Below are positions 24,301-36,700 of a stretch of DNA of 64,000 nt, piece by piece. The position numbers and the translations under genes are program-made. The stretch is from the NCBI RefSeq assembly GCF_037893015.1, contig NC_133661.1:181266508-181330507 (forward strand), written 5' to 3'. A model generated the notes under the pieces. The model was given only the letters and a program-made list of their open reading frames with translations. It did not search any database and was not told where the DNA came from. Source of the DNA: Macrotis lagotis. Lineage: Eukaryota; Chordata; Mammalia; Peramelemorphia; Peramelidae. How positions within the stretch are numbered: position 1 is the stretch's first letter; each line of letters opens with the position of its first letter.

Positions 24301-27300
24301 TTAGCCTTTTTCTCTAGGAGCTTAGATTCTGTTGAGAGAAATGGATGAGGGGGCGGCTAGGTGGCGCAGTGGATAGAGCACTGGACCTGGAGTCACGAGT
24401 ACCTGAGTTCAAATCCGGCCTCAGACACTTAATAATTGCCTAGCTGTGTGGCCTTGGGCAAGCCAGTTAATCCCATTGCCTTGCAAAAAAAAAAAAAAAG
24501 AACAAACCTAACAAACAGAGAGAGAAATGGGTGAGCAAGTTTGAGGACGTTGAAAGCATGGCCCTCTATTGGGATCAAGAAAGACTCCCATAGGATAGGA
24601 TGGTGTCCTTAATCTGAGTTAGGAAGGAAGCTTGGGATTCTTAGAGGTGGGAAGCACACCAGCTTTCCAGGAATGAAGGATAGCCTACACCAAGATAATG
24701 AATTGGGAGAAAGGGAATGTTAACTTGAAACAGCAAGTACATAAGCTTGATGTGATCATGGAGTGTGTGAAGGAGAGAGGCTTGACCTGAGCCTAGAAAA
24801 GGAATACTGGTACTGGAACTGGATTTTAAAGAATTCAAAGTACTAAACTGAGGAGTTTTTACTCTGGAGATAATAGGGGAGCAGCTAGATGCCACAGTGG
24901 ATAGAGCACTGGCCTTGGAATCAGGAGGACAGGAGTTGGAATTGAGCCTCAGACACTTAATAGTTACTAAATGTATGACATTGGGCAAGTCACTTAACTG
25001 ATTGCCTGGTTTCTAGGGCCATCTCCAGGCATCCTGATTCATGCCTGTCCTCTGGACCCCAGATGACTCTGGAGGAGAAAGTGAGGTTGATGACTTAGCA
25101 CAGTATCTCCCTCACTCATATCCAACTCATGTGTTTGTCATGGCATCACTTCCCTCGTGTCATAGTCTTCAAGAATAAAAGACAAAGGGCGGTTATGTGG
25201 CGCAGTGGACTGGCCTTGGAGTCAGGAGTACCTGGGTTCAAATCCGACCTCAGACACTTAATAATTACCTAGCCGTGTGACCTTGGGCAAACCACTTAAA
25301 CCCATTGCCTTGGGGGGAAAAAAAGAATGAAGGACAAAACATTATAGGGAACCATTAAGTTTTCATACTGCAGAGAGACATGGTCAGATTTCTGTTGTAG
25401 GAAGATTATTTTAGCAACTGGTAGGAGGATGGGTTAGAGGGTAAGTCTTGAAGCAGGGAAACTGACTAGAAGGCTGCAGCAGTTGTCCTAGGGAGACCAG
25501 TTTGGTGAACATTAACGTCAATGGAAAGAATGAGGTAGATTAAAGAAATAGAATAGAGATGGTGTTGTCAGATTTGGTGTTTGATTGGTTATGGGAAGGA
25601 GAAGGAAGAGTTAAGGTTATGTAGACTTGAAGGATATTGGTGACCTCAGGAGAAATAAGAAGATTGAGGGGGTGAGGGCAAGTTCTGTTTTGAATTGTTG
25701 AGTTTGAAAAGCCAGTGGAACCTTCAGATGCAGATATCCAAAGATAGTGGTGATGTGAAGCCTAAGCTCAGGAGAAGAATTAGGAGCTAGAGAAAGTAAA
25801 CTGGGAAGTCATCTTCATGAATGGGATTGTAGGTAAAAGATGAGTGGATAGAAGACTAGCCCTGGACTCAGAAGGACCTGAGTTCAAATCTAGTCTCAGA
25901 CACTTCAATACTTAGTTGGGTGACCTTGGGCAAGTCACTTAAACCCATTGTCTTGCAAAAGTTTAAAAAAAATGAATGGACAGACATTTGTTAAATGATC
26001 ACAACATGCAGAGTCCTGTGCTAAGTCCTAGGGATTCAAATAGAAAAGTAGAGATAGTACTTGCTTTCACTCCTGCTCATATTCTGATGGTGGAGATAGC
26101 ACGCCTAGGAAACTTCAATTGTCAGTCAGATGCAAAGGTCCCATAGTCCTGAGATTGAAAATGTATTTAGGCATGGCAAATGAAGTGGTATTATATTTTT
26201 ACAGCACCTTCATTTTTTAATATATCTCTACCCAGCAAGCTATCCTTTGAATGATTTATTTGACTGCTCATTTGTTATGAGAGAGGGCTCTGTTGAACTG
26301 AGGGACATCCTGTGACTTGGGTTTCCACTCCCAAGGGCCTGTGATGATGGAGAATAGTGGAGTTCTCTCTCAAATTCCAGGGAAGACAGGTGATCAGGTG
26401 GATCAATTGGGTGGTTGTCTTCCCAGGGGTGTGACTGAACTAATAAAACTGAATTCTTTGCCTGATCCCAAAGTAGAGGGGGATAGAGGGGGCTCCTGGT
26501 TGAAACGTGGTGTTTTAAAACCTTTGTCTTGGAGTTTGACTCTCAGTGATGGAGAACTGAAGCATTGTTGCTTTTCTCATATAGTTTCAGTAAAGCAGAA
26601 CAGAATAGATCACTACTTACACATGATGATAAACTTAAAGACTTTCAAATTTAGTTCCTGATTATGCTTTTGCTGCTGGTGGTGGTGGTGGTTGTCTAGT
26701 GTTTTTAAATACATGATATTTATTGTCTTTTGACTTTATATTAGTTATTTTTCATTCTCCACTTCTATCCTTGTGATAAAAACAAGCAAAAACATCAGTT
26801 AGACTTGCTTTTAAAATATGTATATAGGGCAGCTAGGTGGCGCAGTGGATAAAGCAATGGCACTGGAGTCAGGAGGACCTGGGTTCAAATCCAGATTCAG
26901 GACTTAATAATTACCTAGCTGTGTGGCAAGTCATTTAACCCCACTGTCTTGAAAAAGAAAAAAAACTAAAAAAAAGTATATAATAAATTCCATGTTACTT
27001 TTAAAACTGTTCATTTTTTCCATGCTTCCTTCTCAACTTTCTTTGTTCATTAATGTTTAAAAAAACTATTAATGGCCTCTCTTTTTGGCATTACTGTTGT
27101 TAATTTCTTCTTTTCTTCATTAAAGACAAGAAAAAAGCCCAGCATATTGTAACAAATATGCATAACCAAACAAAATGAATCCTTCAGTGACCAGTTTCAG
27201 AAACATGGAGTGCATCACTACTGTCAGGAAATGAATATCATACTTTATCATAGGTCCTCTGGAAACAGCAATGGGTCCCTACATGGAGAGTTCTTGAATC

Positions 27301-30300
27301 TTTCATTTGTTGTTGTTTTTTTTCCAATGTTGCTGTTTTTATGTGACACTCAGTCTCCTGGTTATACTCAACATTTTCATTCAGTAATATTCCCATTGTT
27401 TTGTTTTGTTTTGTTTTGTTTTTGCAAGGCAGTGGGGTTAAGTGACTTGCCCAAGGTTGTTTAAGTGTTGAGGCTGGATTTGAACTCAGGTCCTCCTGAC
27501 TCCAGGGTCGGTGCTCTATCTACTGCACCACCTAGCTGCCCCCTATTACTAATAGTATCGAGGACTACTAGGCAAATTTAAGACTTCCCTATTAGATTCT
27601 AGTTCTTTTTTCCCCTTTTTATCTTCCCATTAAGATCTGGAAGTTTTTTTTACTTATGACTATCCTCTCCCTTAAACTTACCCTTCTGAAGTCTACTTGT
27701 TTTTCTGTTGTATTTGGTGTATTTGTAAACCAAACTGTATGTACAGATTTAACCCTTTGATCACTTTGAATGAGTAAGGTTCATCTGGTACCAGTATTCC
27801 TCTATCTCTTTCTCCATATTTTCATAATCTAATGAACCCCAATTATTAGAAATGGCTACTTCTACCTCCCTTTTCTTCCTTTCTACATTAGTATATTCTT
27901 TTTTCTCCACAATCATAAAAGCACCAGAACCAAACCAGTCCAGCCAACTCCACTCCAGGTCCTCTTTTTCTCATTTAACTGTGTTTGAAGACATCTGTCT
28001 GATCTTCTACCTTTTAGAATGTTGACACTATATCATCTTAAATACACTTTTCAGTTTCTTATGGAAATTTACATGTTTCTCTTAGCCCTTGTATTTCACA
28101 GTCCCTGTTCATCTCTAGTATTTTCTTCAGATATGCTTGAAAGTTTTCTGTTCTTTTAAAGGTTCATTTCTTCCTGTATAGGAGAATCCTCAGCTTTGCA
28201 GGATAAGTTGTCCTTAGTTGTAAGTCAATATATTTTGCCTTTTGGAATATTATATTCCAAGCTGTCCTTTTGTTTATAGTAAAAGCTACCTGCTATTAGT
28301 GATTCTGATTGTGGTTGCCTGAAAACAGTTCATTCCTTCAGTGTGGCCCTGATCTTCCTAGGACTTTTCAGATTCCTTTCAGGAAATAATCAATGGATTT
28401 GTCTTTTCTTCACATTGTCCTCTGGTTCTGAGAGTTCTTGGCAGTTTTTATTGGTGATTTCTTGAAATAAAGTATTCAGAATTTTTTTTTTAAATCACAG
28501 TTTTCAGGGAACCTAATGATTTCTTTTTTCAATTATTTTTTGTTTGTTTTTTTGTGGCATAATGGGGTTAGGTGACCTGCCCAGGGTCACACAGGATCAA
28601 GTATCTGAGGTCAAATTTGAACTCAGATCCTCTTGACTCCAGGGCCAGTGCTCTATCCACTGCACCACTTAGCTGGCCCTAGCCCAGTTGATTCTTCAGT
28701 GTTATCTCCTTGAACTGTTTTCCAGATCAGTTGTTTTTGATAATTCAGCATTTTGATGTTCTGGGTTTTGAGTTTTTTCCAACCTTTTGATTTTGTTCTG
28801 AACAAATTTTGATTTTGTTCTTAACAGCCATTGGTGGTAAATGGAGGGCTATGGTTTTATAGCAATGGGTAGAATCAGTATAGCCTGTAAACAGGGCAAA
28901 CATCTAAAGCAGGAATACCGTCTTCTTGGGTCCTTTGCAAAAGGGAAAAAAGGAAAATAGAAGTAACTATTTCTAATAACTGGGGTTTGGTTGTCTGGTT
29001 TTAAGGGAGTCCTTTTCTTGAGTAAAGTTTACCCCTCCCTTTTAAACTGTATTCTTGTTTTTTCTTTCCTCTAGGGCTTTTTTTTTTTTTTAAAAAAAAC
29101 TATTGCTTCATTTCTTCTGGGTATTTATGTAGCCCTTGTGGAAAATCTATTTTTTCCTTTGAATCTCTTCTTGTAGACTTTGATTATAGTTACTTTTCTC
29201 CCACCAGGCAGAATTTGGGACCATCTCTAGGGAATTTTTTTTTCTTTTTTTTTTTGGTACCAGTTGGTGGCTTTGGTTTATTTACCTCTCCACTTTTAGT
29301 TTTGGTATTTGGGCTTTGTACCAAGGCTAAGTTATCCTAGTGTCTGTTTTCCCCATGCCTTTCTCCTTGTTTTTATACTTCCAGTCAGATTCATGCAGGC
29401 TATATTTTTCTCTGGTCCAGCTAGGTTGCCTGTACTGACACTAGGTTGATAAATAACCCCAATTCCTATTACACATGGGCTTCTGGCTTTTTGTAAAGTT
29501 CTGGGTCAGAAGAAGTCATTTGCTATGGTTTCTCATTGGATTTGCTTTATTTAATCTGCTGGCAATATCAGAGTAGGTATTAGATAACTGGGCAGTTCAC
29601 CTGGCCACTCTATGTTAGGAAAGACTTTTCAGTGTTGTGGTGGTGATACTGGGCAGAGTAGATGGTAGCTTTCATCCAGTCCTGGATCAAGGAGACTTCT
29701 GAACCCTCTAGCCCCCCATAATAGGCATTGTTAGATGCCTAAGTAGGGCAATGGTATGTGGAGGTGGAGGTGCATGTGGGAGTGGGACATAGTCTGGAAC
29801 CCCCTCCTGGTTAATCAGTATAGGGTTATAGGCATTGATGGAGAAACAAGGAATTGGGAACCTGGGTGTTCATGGAGGAACCTACCTGCTGGATGTTGGT
29901 GGTGAATGAAGGGCTATGGCTTTATGGCAATGGGCAGAATCAGTATCGCCTATAAGAAGGGCAAACAGGCTAGGACAAGGAGGCCTCTAGAGGAATACTG
30001 TCTTCCTGGATTTGTTGTGAGTATCCAGAGAGAGAAGTAGATGATGAGACAAACTAATTAGGATTTGTGGAGGGAGACTTGAAGTAATGCAGGCTGCACT
30101 AGGACATGGGGTGAAGCAACATCAACCCTAGGGTATAGGTACATGGAGACTAGAGGTTCCAAACCCTGTCTTGACCAGGACTGGAGCTGGGCAGACTCAT
30201 CACAATCTGGAGCTTCTCTCCTTTCTCTGTTACGCCACTTAATTCATGTTCATTCAATCTAATTGAATTTCTCTTTACCGAATAAGGTATAATGTAGAGA

Positions 30301-33300
30301 ACGCTTTCTTTGATGAAAAGGAAGACACCTGCACTGCCCTGGGAGAAATCTCTGTAAATGCCAGGTAAGCCCTGCATCCTCCTCCTCCGATTTTAACTTC
30401 TTGCTCTTGGATGGAGCCCCCTCCCCTCACATTAATATTTCTGTTCCTTAGTGTGGCCTTCCTTCCATACATAGAAAGTGCCTTTGAGGAAGTGTACAAA
30501 CTGTTGGAGGTGAGGGTCTTGGCCGGGGGTTCTAAGAAGGGCAAAGAGGGGAGGAAAGTCTGCCTTTGAGTCCAGCAGCCAGTTGTGACTTGGGCTGTCC
30601 CTCTCCTTCCTCCCCACCAGTGTCCCCACATAAATGTCCGCAAGTCTGCTTATGAAGCCTTGGGCCAGTTTTGCTGTTCTCTGCACAAAGTTTCCCAGTC
30701 CTTCCCCTTGGAGCAGCATATCTTTGGTGAGGCGGGAGGCCCAGTTTTGTTTGTGGCCTAGTGCCAAGGGCTGAGGCGGGGGGCCATGGGGACAAGATCC
30801 TGAGTGGGATGAGACTTAGGGAACTACCCCAGTCCTCCGAGAGTGTCAGAGCAACGTTGCTTTTCCAGCACTACAGACAGCCCTGGGCCGAGTGATACCA
30901 TCCTTCTTGCAGGCAGTGAATGTAGAGCGTGAGCGACTGGTTGTCATGTCTGTCCTGGAGGCCCTGAATGGTGTACTCCGGAACTGTGGGCCTGCTGTGC
31001 TGCAGCCTCCCAGTCGCCTGGCTGAGCTCTGCAACATCATCAAGGCAGTGTTGCAGAAGAAGGTGAGGGCCCTGGGGGTGGGGGGGGACACAGATTCAGG
31101 CTGGGCCTAAGGGGTTTAGAGCAGACCCTGGCTCACCCCTGCCGTTACCAACCCAGGGCTTGTTCTCTAGATAGCCTGCCAGGACCCTGAAGAGGATGAA
31201 GAAGATGAGATGGAACAGGTAAGAGGTAGGGCTGAGAAAATGGTATGTGGAGGTGGAGGTGCATGTGGGAGTGGGACATGTTCTGGAACCCCCTCCTGGT
31301 TAATCAGTATTTATTGAGAGCCTAAACTTAAAAAACCCTAAAGAGATTAAAAAAAATAATACATATGGTAGGAATATACAAAATTTAGCAACTAGTTAGA
31401 GCAAACAATATATAGGAGAAAAATTAATTGTAAAATTGTATAATGGTGATGAAAGTATCAGGGAAGAAAGGAAAGGGATCATTAAGGGGTTTGACTGGTT
31501 GGAGAGGATTGGGGTAGGGGGAGATGGAAGGATGATACTAACTGGATGGGTTGACTAGGATTTAGATAACATGGCAATAGATTCTGAGAGGGTGGGGTGG
31601 GGGTGGGAGCTTGACAAGGCTGTACTGACATGATTGGCCCCTTGAGTCTGGGAGCATCTAGATCCCAGGAAGGAATCTGGTATATCCAAAGTTGTTTAAT
31701 GAAGTGGCAATAGGTGAAGAAATGGAGAAGGAGGGTTTGAAGAGTAGTGTGGCATGGGAAGGGAGTGGGCTCTCAGAGGTGGTGTGGTCCCCATCTTGGG
31801 ATCCAGGAGGGGGACTGAGACAGGAAGGACCCTGTGTGTGGGTGCTCCCCTGACCCTGTCAGCCCACAGGCAGAGTATGACGATATGCTGCTGGAGCATG
31901 CAGGGGAAGTCATCCCAGCTTTGGCCACTGCCGCAGGAGGAGAGACCTTCGCCCCCTTCTTTGCTGGCTTCTTACCTCTACTGTTACGCAAGGCAGTGAG
32001 TGACTCCCCTCTTAGGCCTTCTCATCCCCCACTGCAGCTTGACCAGGGTGCATCCCCCCTCCTGACTGATCCCCTTCTCCCCCTTGACAGAAGCCAAGCT
32101 GCTCGGTGGCAGAGAAGTCATTTGCGGTGGGAACCTTGGCCGAGGCTGTGCAAGGCCTAGGGTCCTCCTCACCCCAGTTTGTGTCCCGGTTGATGCCGGT
32201 GTTTCTGAGCTTCGCTCGAGATGCAGACGCTGAGGTGCGGAGCAATGCAGTCTTTGGACTGGGCGTGCTGGTGGAGCATGGAGGTCGCCCTGCCCTCGAG
32301 TATCCTGCTTGATGGGGTGGAGGGCATGCAGAGGGAAAGGCTTTTTGTCTAACCATCTTCTTAAAGTTTTGCTGATAAGATTTTTCTAATACACCTTCCC
32401 ATACAGTAAGGGGAGCCAGTCTTCCATAGTACAGTCCTACCTCTCTCTCCTGAGGAGGAAGGTCTATTTTATCATCATTTTAGATAGGAAAACAGAGTCA
32501 TTTGCACAAGGTCTAGTGGCAGAGCTCAAACCTTCTGGTTCTTGGTCCAGGGCTCTTTGCATTATATTTTAGCAGCATGAATTGGGATTTGGGGTCTTGG
32601 GCCAGGATCTGTGGAGAGAGGCCTGTTCCTTGACTACAGCCTTAGACACTACCAGAAGATTCTGGGGTTCCTGTTATCTCTCATTGACCGGGAACACCAT
32701 GACCGTGTCCGTGATAATATTTGTGGGGCCCTTGCACGCTTGATGATGGCCAGGTCCACAGAAAAGCCCCAGAATCAGGTAGGTGGAGAAAGGAGTGAAT
32801 GCTAAGTGTGCAGGGTAGAAGAGAAAGGGGATCCAGATGAGGGCAGCAGAGAAGGAGGAGCTTCTGTACTTAGTTGGCTCTGGTATGTTTAGGTGCTGAC
32901 CTCACTATTCCATGCCTTACCACTGAAGGAGGATCTGGAAGAATGGATCACCATGGGAAAATTTTTTAATTTTCTCTTTCAGAGCTCCCCTGAGCAGGTA
33001 CATGGACTTGAAACCCTCATCCCCATACTCCCACCCTTGTCCTTGAGCTCATGGTACATGTAGGGGAGTGAGGGGGCAGGGAAGGAGTTTCTGGGATTAC
33101 TAAAACTTAACTCTTCCCCCACCTTCCCACCAGATAGTCGATTTGGCTCCAGAGATCCTTAGAATCTGCAGTCTAAGCTTAACTGGCAATAAGGTCCCCC
33201 AAGGTGAGCAGAGGGTGGGCTGGGGATTGAGTAGGTGGGAACATGATGAATGAATGATGATGAATCCTGCCCACAAGTCCAGTGACCCTGTCCTCTCCTT

Positions 33301-33443
33301 ATCCACCTCCAGATACCAAGGCTACATTGCTGCTGCTCCTGAATCATTTGGCCAGGCAACACCCAGAAAAATACCGGGCAGCCCTGATCTCCCTGCCCCT
33401 TGATAAGGCCCAGGAACTTCAGACTATGCTCAACCCCACCTAA
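18015..33443 (+). CDS. IPO4: Importin-4
   Basis: IPO4 is a karyopherin-beta nuclear import receptor for cargoes such as histones H3-H4 and ribosomal proteins. Thirty coding exons: 18015-18083, 18174-18260, 18542-18621, 18711-18752, 19092-19221, 19345-19524, 19953-20018, 20119-20220, 20301-20384, 20707-20871, 21022-21075, 21402-21511, 21738-21846, 22038-22167, 22588-22701, 22852-22965, 23279-23399, 23553-23664, 23759-23877, 30287-30364, 30452-30509, 30621-30726, 30869-31062, 31171-31218, 31870-31995, 32091-32299, 32646-32778, 32893-32997, 33134-33203 and 33313-33443. They join to 3246 nt and 1081 aa. The N-terminus is the importin-beta Ran-binding type (MEAKELDRILRELLLPDTER). HEAT-type helices run throughout. 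Acidic loops lie near residues 640-661 and 814-823. Exon 26 ends at a weak donor (gtatcc), and exon 27 is best started at 32646 to give PALEHYQKIL. Intron 19 is 6.4 kb and SINE-rich. Confidence 0.95.
21150..21290 (-). repeat. MIR-like fragment, antisense
   Basis: 'attttacagatgaggaaact' followed by a tract resembling 'aaggttaagtgctcacag' is the usual antisense MIR signature. It lies in an IPO4 intron and is short and diverged. Confidence 0.5.
24350..24500 (+). repeat. Marsupial tRNA-headed SINE
   Basis: A full-length sense copy starts GGGCGGCTAGGTGGCGCAGT and ends in a 15-base A-run. Near-matching flanks GAGAGAAATGGATGAG and GAGAGAAATGGGTGAG suggest target-site duplication. Confidence 0.9.
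24884..25186 (+). repeat. SINE with tRNA-like head and different, RTE-type tail
   Basis: The head (GCAGCTAGATGCCACAGTGG) resembles the other SINEs. The body then departs after GTCACTTAACTGATTGCC into 'ggtttctagggccatctcc', then 'tgactctggaggagaaagtg', 'tgtttgtcatggcatcactt' and a final 'gaataaaagacaaa'. This matches the style of RTE-mobilised SINEs known in marsupials. The family name is from memory. Confidence 0.65.
25187..25323 (+). repeat. Marsupial tRNA-headed SINE inserted in the tail of the preceding SINE
   Basis: A sense copy begins GGGCGGTTATGTGGCGCAGT. It is flanked by AGAATAAAAGACAAA (25172-25186) and AGAATGAAGGACAAA (25324-25338), a 15-base duplication with two differences. It has a short internal loss after GCAGTGGA. 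Confidence 0.8.
25838..25975 (+). repeat. 5'-truncated marsupial SINE
   Basis: It begins within the head (GAGTGGATAGAAGACTAGCC). It runs through GAGTTCAAATCTAGTCTCAG and ends in an A-rich tail. It lies in IPO4 intron 19. Confidence 0.7.
26827..26975 (+). repeat. Marsupial tRNA-headed SINE
   Basis: A sense copy starts GGGCAGCTAGGTGGCGCAGT. It has a small loss in the CTGTGTGGC...CAAGTCA segment and an interrupted A-tail. Confidence 0.85.
27396..27542 (-). repeat. Marsupial tRNA-headed SINE, antisense
   Basis: It starts with a (TTTTG)n stretch from the reversed A-tail and ends ACTGCACCACCTAGCTGCCC, the reverse complement of the SINE head. Confidence 0.85.
28535..28680 (-). repeat. Marsupial tRNA-headed SINE, antisense and diverged
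   Basis: A reversed T-rich tail, 'gtgacctgcccagggtcac' and a terminal 'actgcaccacttagctggcc' identify a reverse copy. Confidence 0.75.
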
Positions 33444-33646
33444 GGCCTGGAAAGTGTGGCCTCCTGGGCTTGGGATCACAAAGGGAAACCTGCCCTTCCC
33501 AGGGGGAATTGCTTACTGCCTTGGCTCCATCTGGGGGCCTGCCAAAGATTCCCATCCCGGGACAGTTTGTGGCCTTATGGGAGCCATCCCTGGGGCTGGT
33601 TGTTACTGTATTGGACTTTATGGACAAGTGTTTGACTTCAGATTTG

Positions 33647-33652
33647 AATAAA
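33647..33652 (+). terminator. IPO4 polyadenylation signal
   Basis: AATAAA lies 204 bases after the IPO4 stop. It is 6 bases from the opposite-strand signal of REC8. Confidence 0.8.
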
Positions 33653-33657
33653 GTCCA

Positions 33658-33663
33658 TTTATT
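33658..33663 (-). terminator. REC8 polyadenylation signal
   Basis: TTTATT on the plus strand reads AATAAA on the minus strand, about 110 bases after the REC8 stop codon. Confidence 0.7.
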
Positions 33664-33772
33664 TTGGATGAGCTGTAGCCCTGGAGCGAGGAACAAGGCA
33701 ACTTAAGAGGTAGATGAGGGGTTTATCATATAACAGTTAAATCGATTATGTTCAGTCTCAAGAGATGGGCCT

Positions 33773-36700
33773 CTAGGAGTGCTGGTACCGAGGCCCTGGC
33801 CGAATGAGGAGACTGCCGTAGGGCTCTTCTTGCTCAACGTGTAGAGCCTGTTGTGCTGATAGCACTGAAGAGGATGGAAAGTGGATTGTGATCAGGGATG
33901 CCCCTGGGCCCAGGCATTCAGCTCCCTCTGCCTCACCACTCCCTCCACATGTCCTTAAGCTCACCCAGTAGCAAGTAGAAGACCCGAGCAGCCACCAGAC
34001 GTGGGGCAAAGGGAGGAATCAGGTTGTTGAAATCTATTTCTCCTGAAGCCTCTAACTCCGATATAATAGCCCTGCCGGAGACCAAGAAACATGAAGCTTA
34101 GTACTGTGCAGCTCTTTGGATCTTCTCTAGGTGCATCTTTGCCTCTCTCCTCCCTGTTCCCATCAGTACCTTTTCACAGCCTCTGGTGAGAGGAGTAGCA
34201 GATCTGGGGCCAGCTGCAAGGGGAGTTGAGACACTTCGGGTAGCTCGGGGACTGCAGGCAGTGCAGGTGCTTCCACCTCGGCCTCACCTAAGCCCCTTGG
34301 AGGACACAGGTGTCATCTGGGAGGTGGCAGTCATAGTGGCAGCAGGAGAGCCAGTTGCTCTTCCCTCCCTCCCACCAAACTTTCTTCCCTTAATATCCTT
34401 GCCCCTTACCACCTCTCTTCAGGAGGAATGAAACTGAGGCGGGACCTCTCTTCCTCAGTAGTCTCCAAGGAGAGTTCTGTTTGGGGAGAGGAAATGGTCT
34501 GAGAGGGACTATCCCTTTATGTCATCGTTCCCACTTATATTCTCCCAAGCTTTACCTGATGACAATAGTAGGGGACCACTGGGCTCTTGAGCATCTCGAG
34601 GAATCTAAGGGGAAGAGAGAAGAGAAAAAAGATGGATGTTTTCGGGATAATTTGCCAAGCTGGAGTCTGTTTTTGGTGTAGTTAGAGCTCTGCCATGATC
34701 CAAAGCCTGAGATAAAGCAGGACTTGTGATGTGTGAAGTTGACCAGACACCTCTATTTCACTGATGGTCTCAGCCTTTCTCCTCTCCTCTATCTGCTCAA
34801 CTACAGCTTCAGGCTCTGGGGGTTGCCAACGTTGGAGATCCTTTGGGGGAACCTGAGCACAGCGAGTCCAGAATCCTAGTAGCTCTGGGTGTAGCCATCC
34901 AACTGGGGACAAAAGAGAGGGGTTGGATAAGAGTTTGTGACCTGGGAGCAGAAGATTTAAGATCCAAGCTGCACCTTGTGGAAGGTAGAGGGTTCTTCCA
35001 TCCTTCTCTACCTCTCACCGTCCCCCACCACTCTTACTGTAAGAAGGGGTTCTCAGCAGCTCCGTAGGGCTCTTCATCTGACTGGAAGGCTGAACCATTG
35101 GCTGGTTGAAGAGAAAGGAAAGCCATGGTTCAGTCTCCTTGGGAAGGACTTTTCCACTCTTGAGTCCCTCTCCTTTGACTCCAAATCTTTCCCTTGTCCC
35201 ACCCCCTCCCACCCCTGTCTCAGTTGGTGGACTGTCACTACCTCCACTTTAGCATTTGGCCAGGGACTGGAAGCATCCCTGGTGTCCTCTCTCTTGGATC
35301 TTCAGTAATTGTCCCCTTTTGTCACTTTAAAACCCTGCTGTCCCATGACTGCTTTCTCTCACTGCCCAACAGCAGTCTTGCCCCATACTCACACAGGCCC
35401 GGGTGTGGGCATGGATCTGTAAAACTTGTTTTTGGAATTCCTCTCGAGAAATCTGAGTCTCCTCATCATGCAACCGAAGCCGGCGGCGGGAGGGTGGAGG
35501 CTGAGGCAATAGGGACAACTCTGGGAGAATCAGCTGTTTCGGGGAACAGGGTATCTGTTAGCCTTGTCATTTACCTACTAGCTTGGCCATGTTCCCCTTT
35601 CAAAGGGTTACAGGAGGCACACAATCAGTGGGAAAGGAGAGGGGGATGTGCCAGGGCTTGGGGATAGGAGGTGGAGTGTAATAATTACCTCAGGACTGCT
35701 GGGGACTTGAACAGGAGCCTCCAAGGGACTGGGCATCCGGGGCAGAAGTAGCTCCTTAGCTGGGATCTCTTCTGCCAAGAGCAACATAGTTGTGCTGTCC
35801 CAAGGGTGGGCAAAATTTGGGATAGGGATAGAGAAAGCTGGCACTATTCAGTACTTTCAAGCATCTGGGAAGAACTGCCCCAGAGAGCTAAAGTAGTAAA
35901 ATAGAAGGTTTCTGGGTAATGAAAGGCAATGAAAAGACAGGGAGGGCACTCACCCGGCAGTGGAGGGCCAGCTTCTGGGACTAATAACCCAAGCTCTTCT
36001 GGGACTAGTTCCATCTCTGAGAGAGGCTCTGCCACCTCCTGGATCCTGGAAGCAAGGTTTAGACGTGAACCTCCTAGCTTTGAATTGTCACCCACCCCCA
36101 TTATTATTCACTCAGCTCCTGAAATGAAACCCTGCCTTGGCCCACATACCGTGTCTCAGGTGGGGGGGACAGCCTAGGGATGATTTCTTGCTCAGGGACC
36201 CGGGGAATTTCCACTGACTCCATAGCTGCGAAGGAGACAGGAAGTAGAGGGGATGGGATATAATTTCTTCCCATCAGCTACCTCAACAAAACCTCATTAG
36301 ATGGTTCATAAGTATACCCTTTTCCTCCCTCCTAAAGTTCAGACTATCCTGCTCCAACCCGATCCCTGCCAGAGGGCTGACCATCTGGGACGTGAGGTAT
36401 TGGGGTTCTGGGAGACTCTGGGGGAGGGTGGATCTTCTCAATTTCTTCAGTCAAAATAGCTTCATCCTCTGCAGCCATCAGCAGGTCCAGGTCCTGATGG
36501 GAGATTTCTGGCAAGTCCTGCTCACCCTATGGATAAAGTGCCTGGGAATGAACCCATTCCTTTTCTGGGCAAAATAAGTACATTTGTCTACAAATAGATT
36601 GCCCTCCATTTCTAGCCCCCCCCCCAATTCCAGAATCCTGCTCACCTCAATGTGCAACACTTGAATTGACTCTGGCTCCTGAAGGGTGATGGTTTCAGGA

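Larger units (their letters stand above)
23878..30286. other. IPO4 intron 19, 6.4-kb repeat-rich intron
   Basis: This is by far the longest IPO4 intron; most others are under 600 bases. It contains at least seven SINE copies in both orientations. A LINE-like AT-rich block lies at about 27.6-29.3 kb. Two sequences in it are repeated elsewhere in the gene. No exon-like reading frame with homology is visible. Confidence 0.8.
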
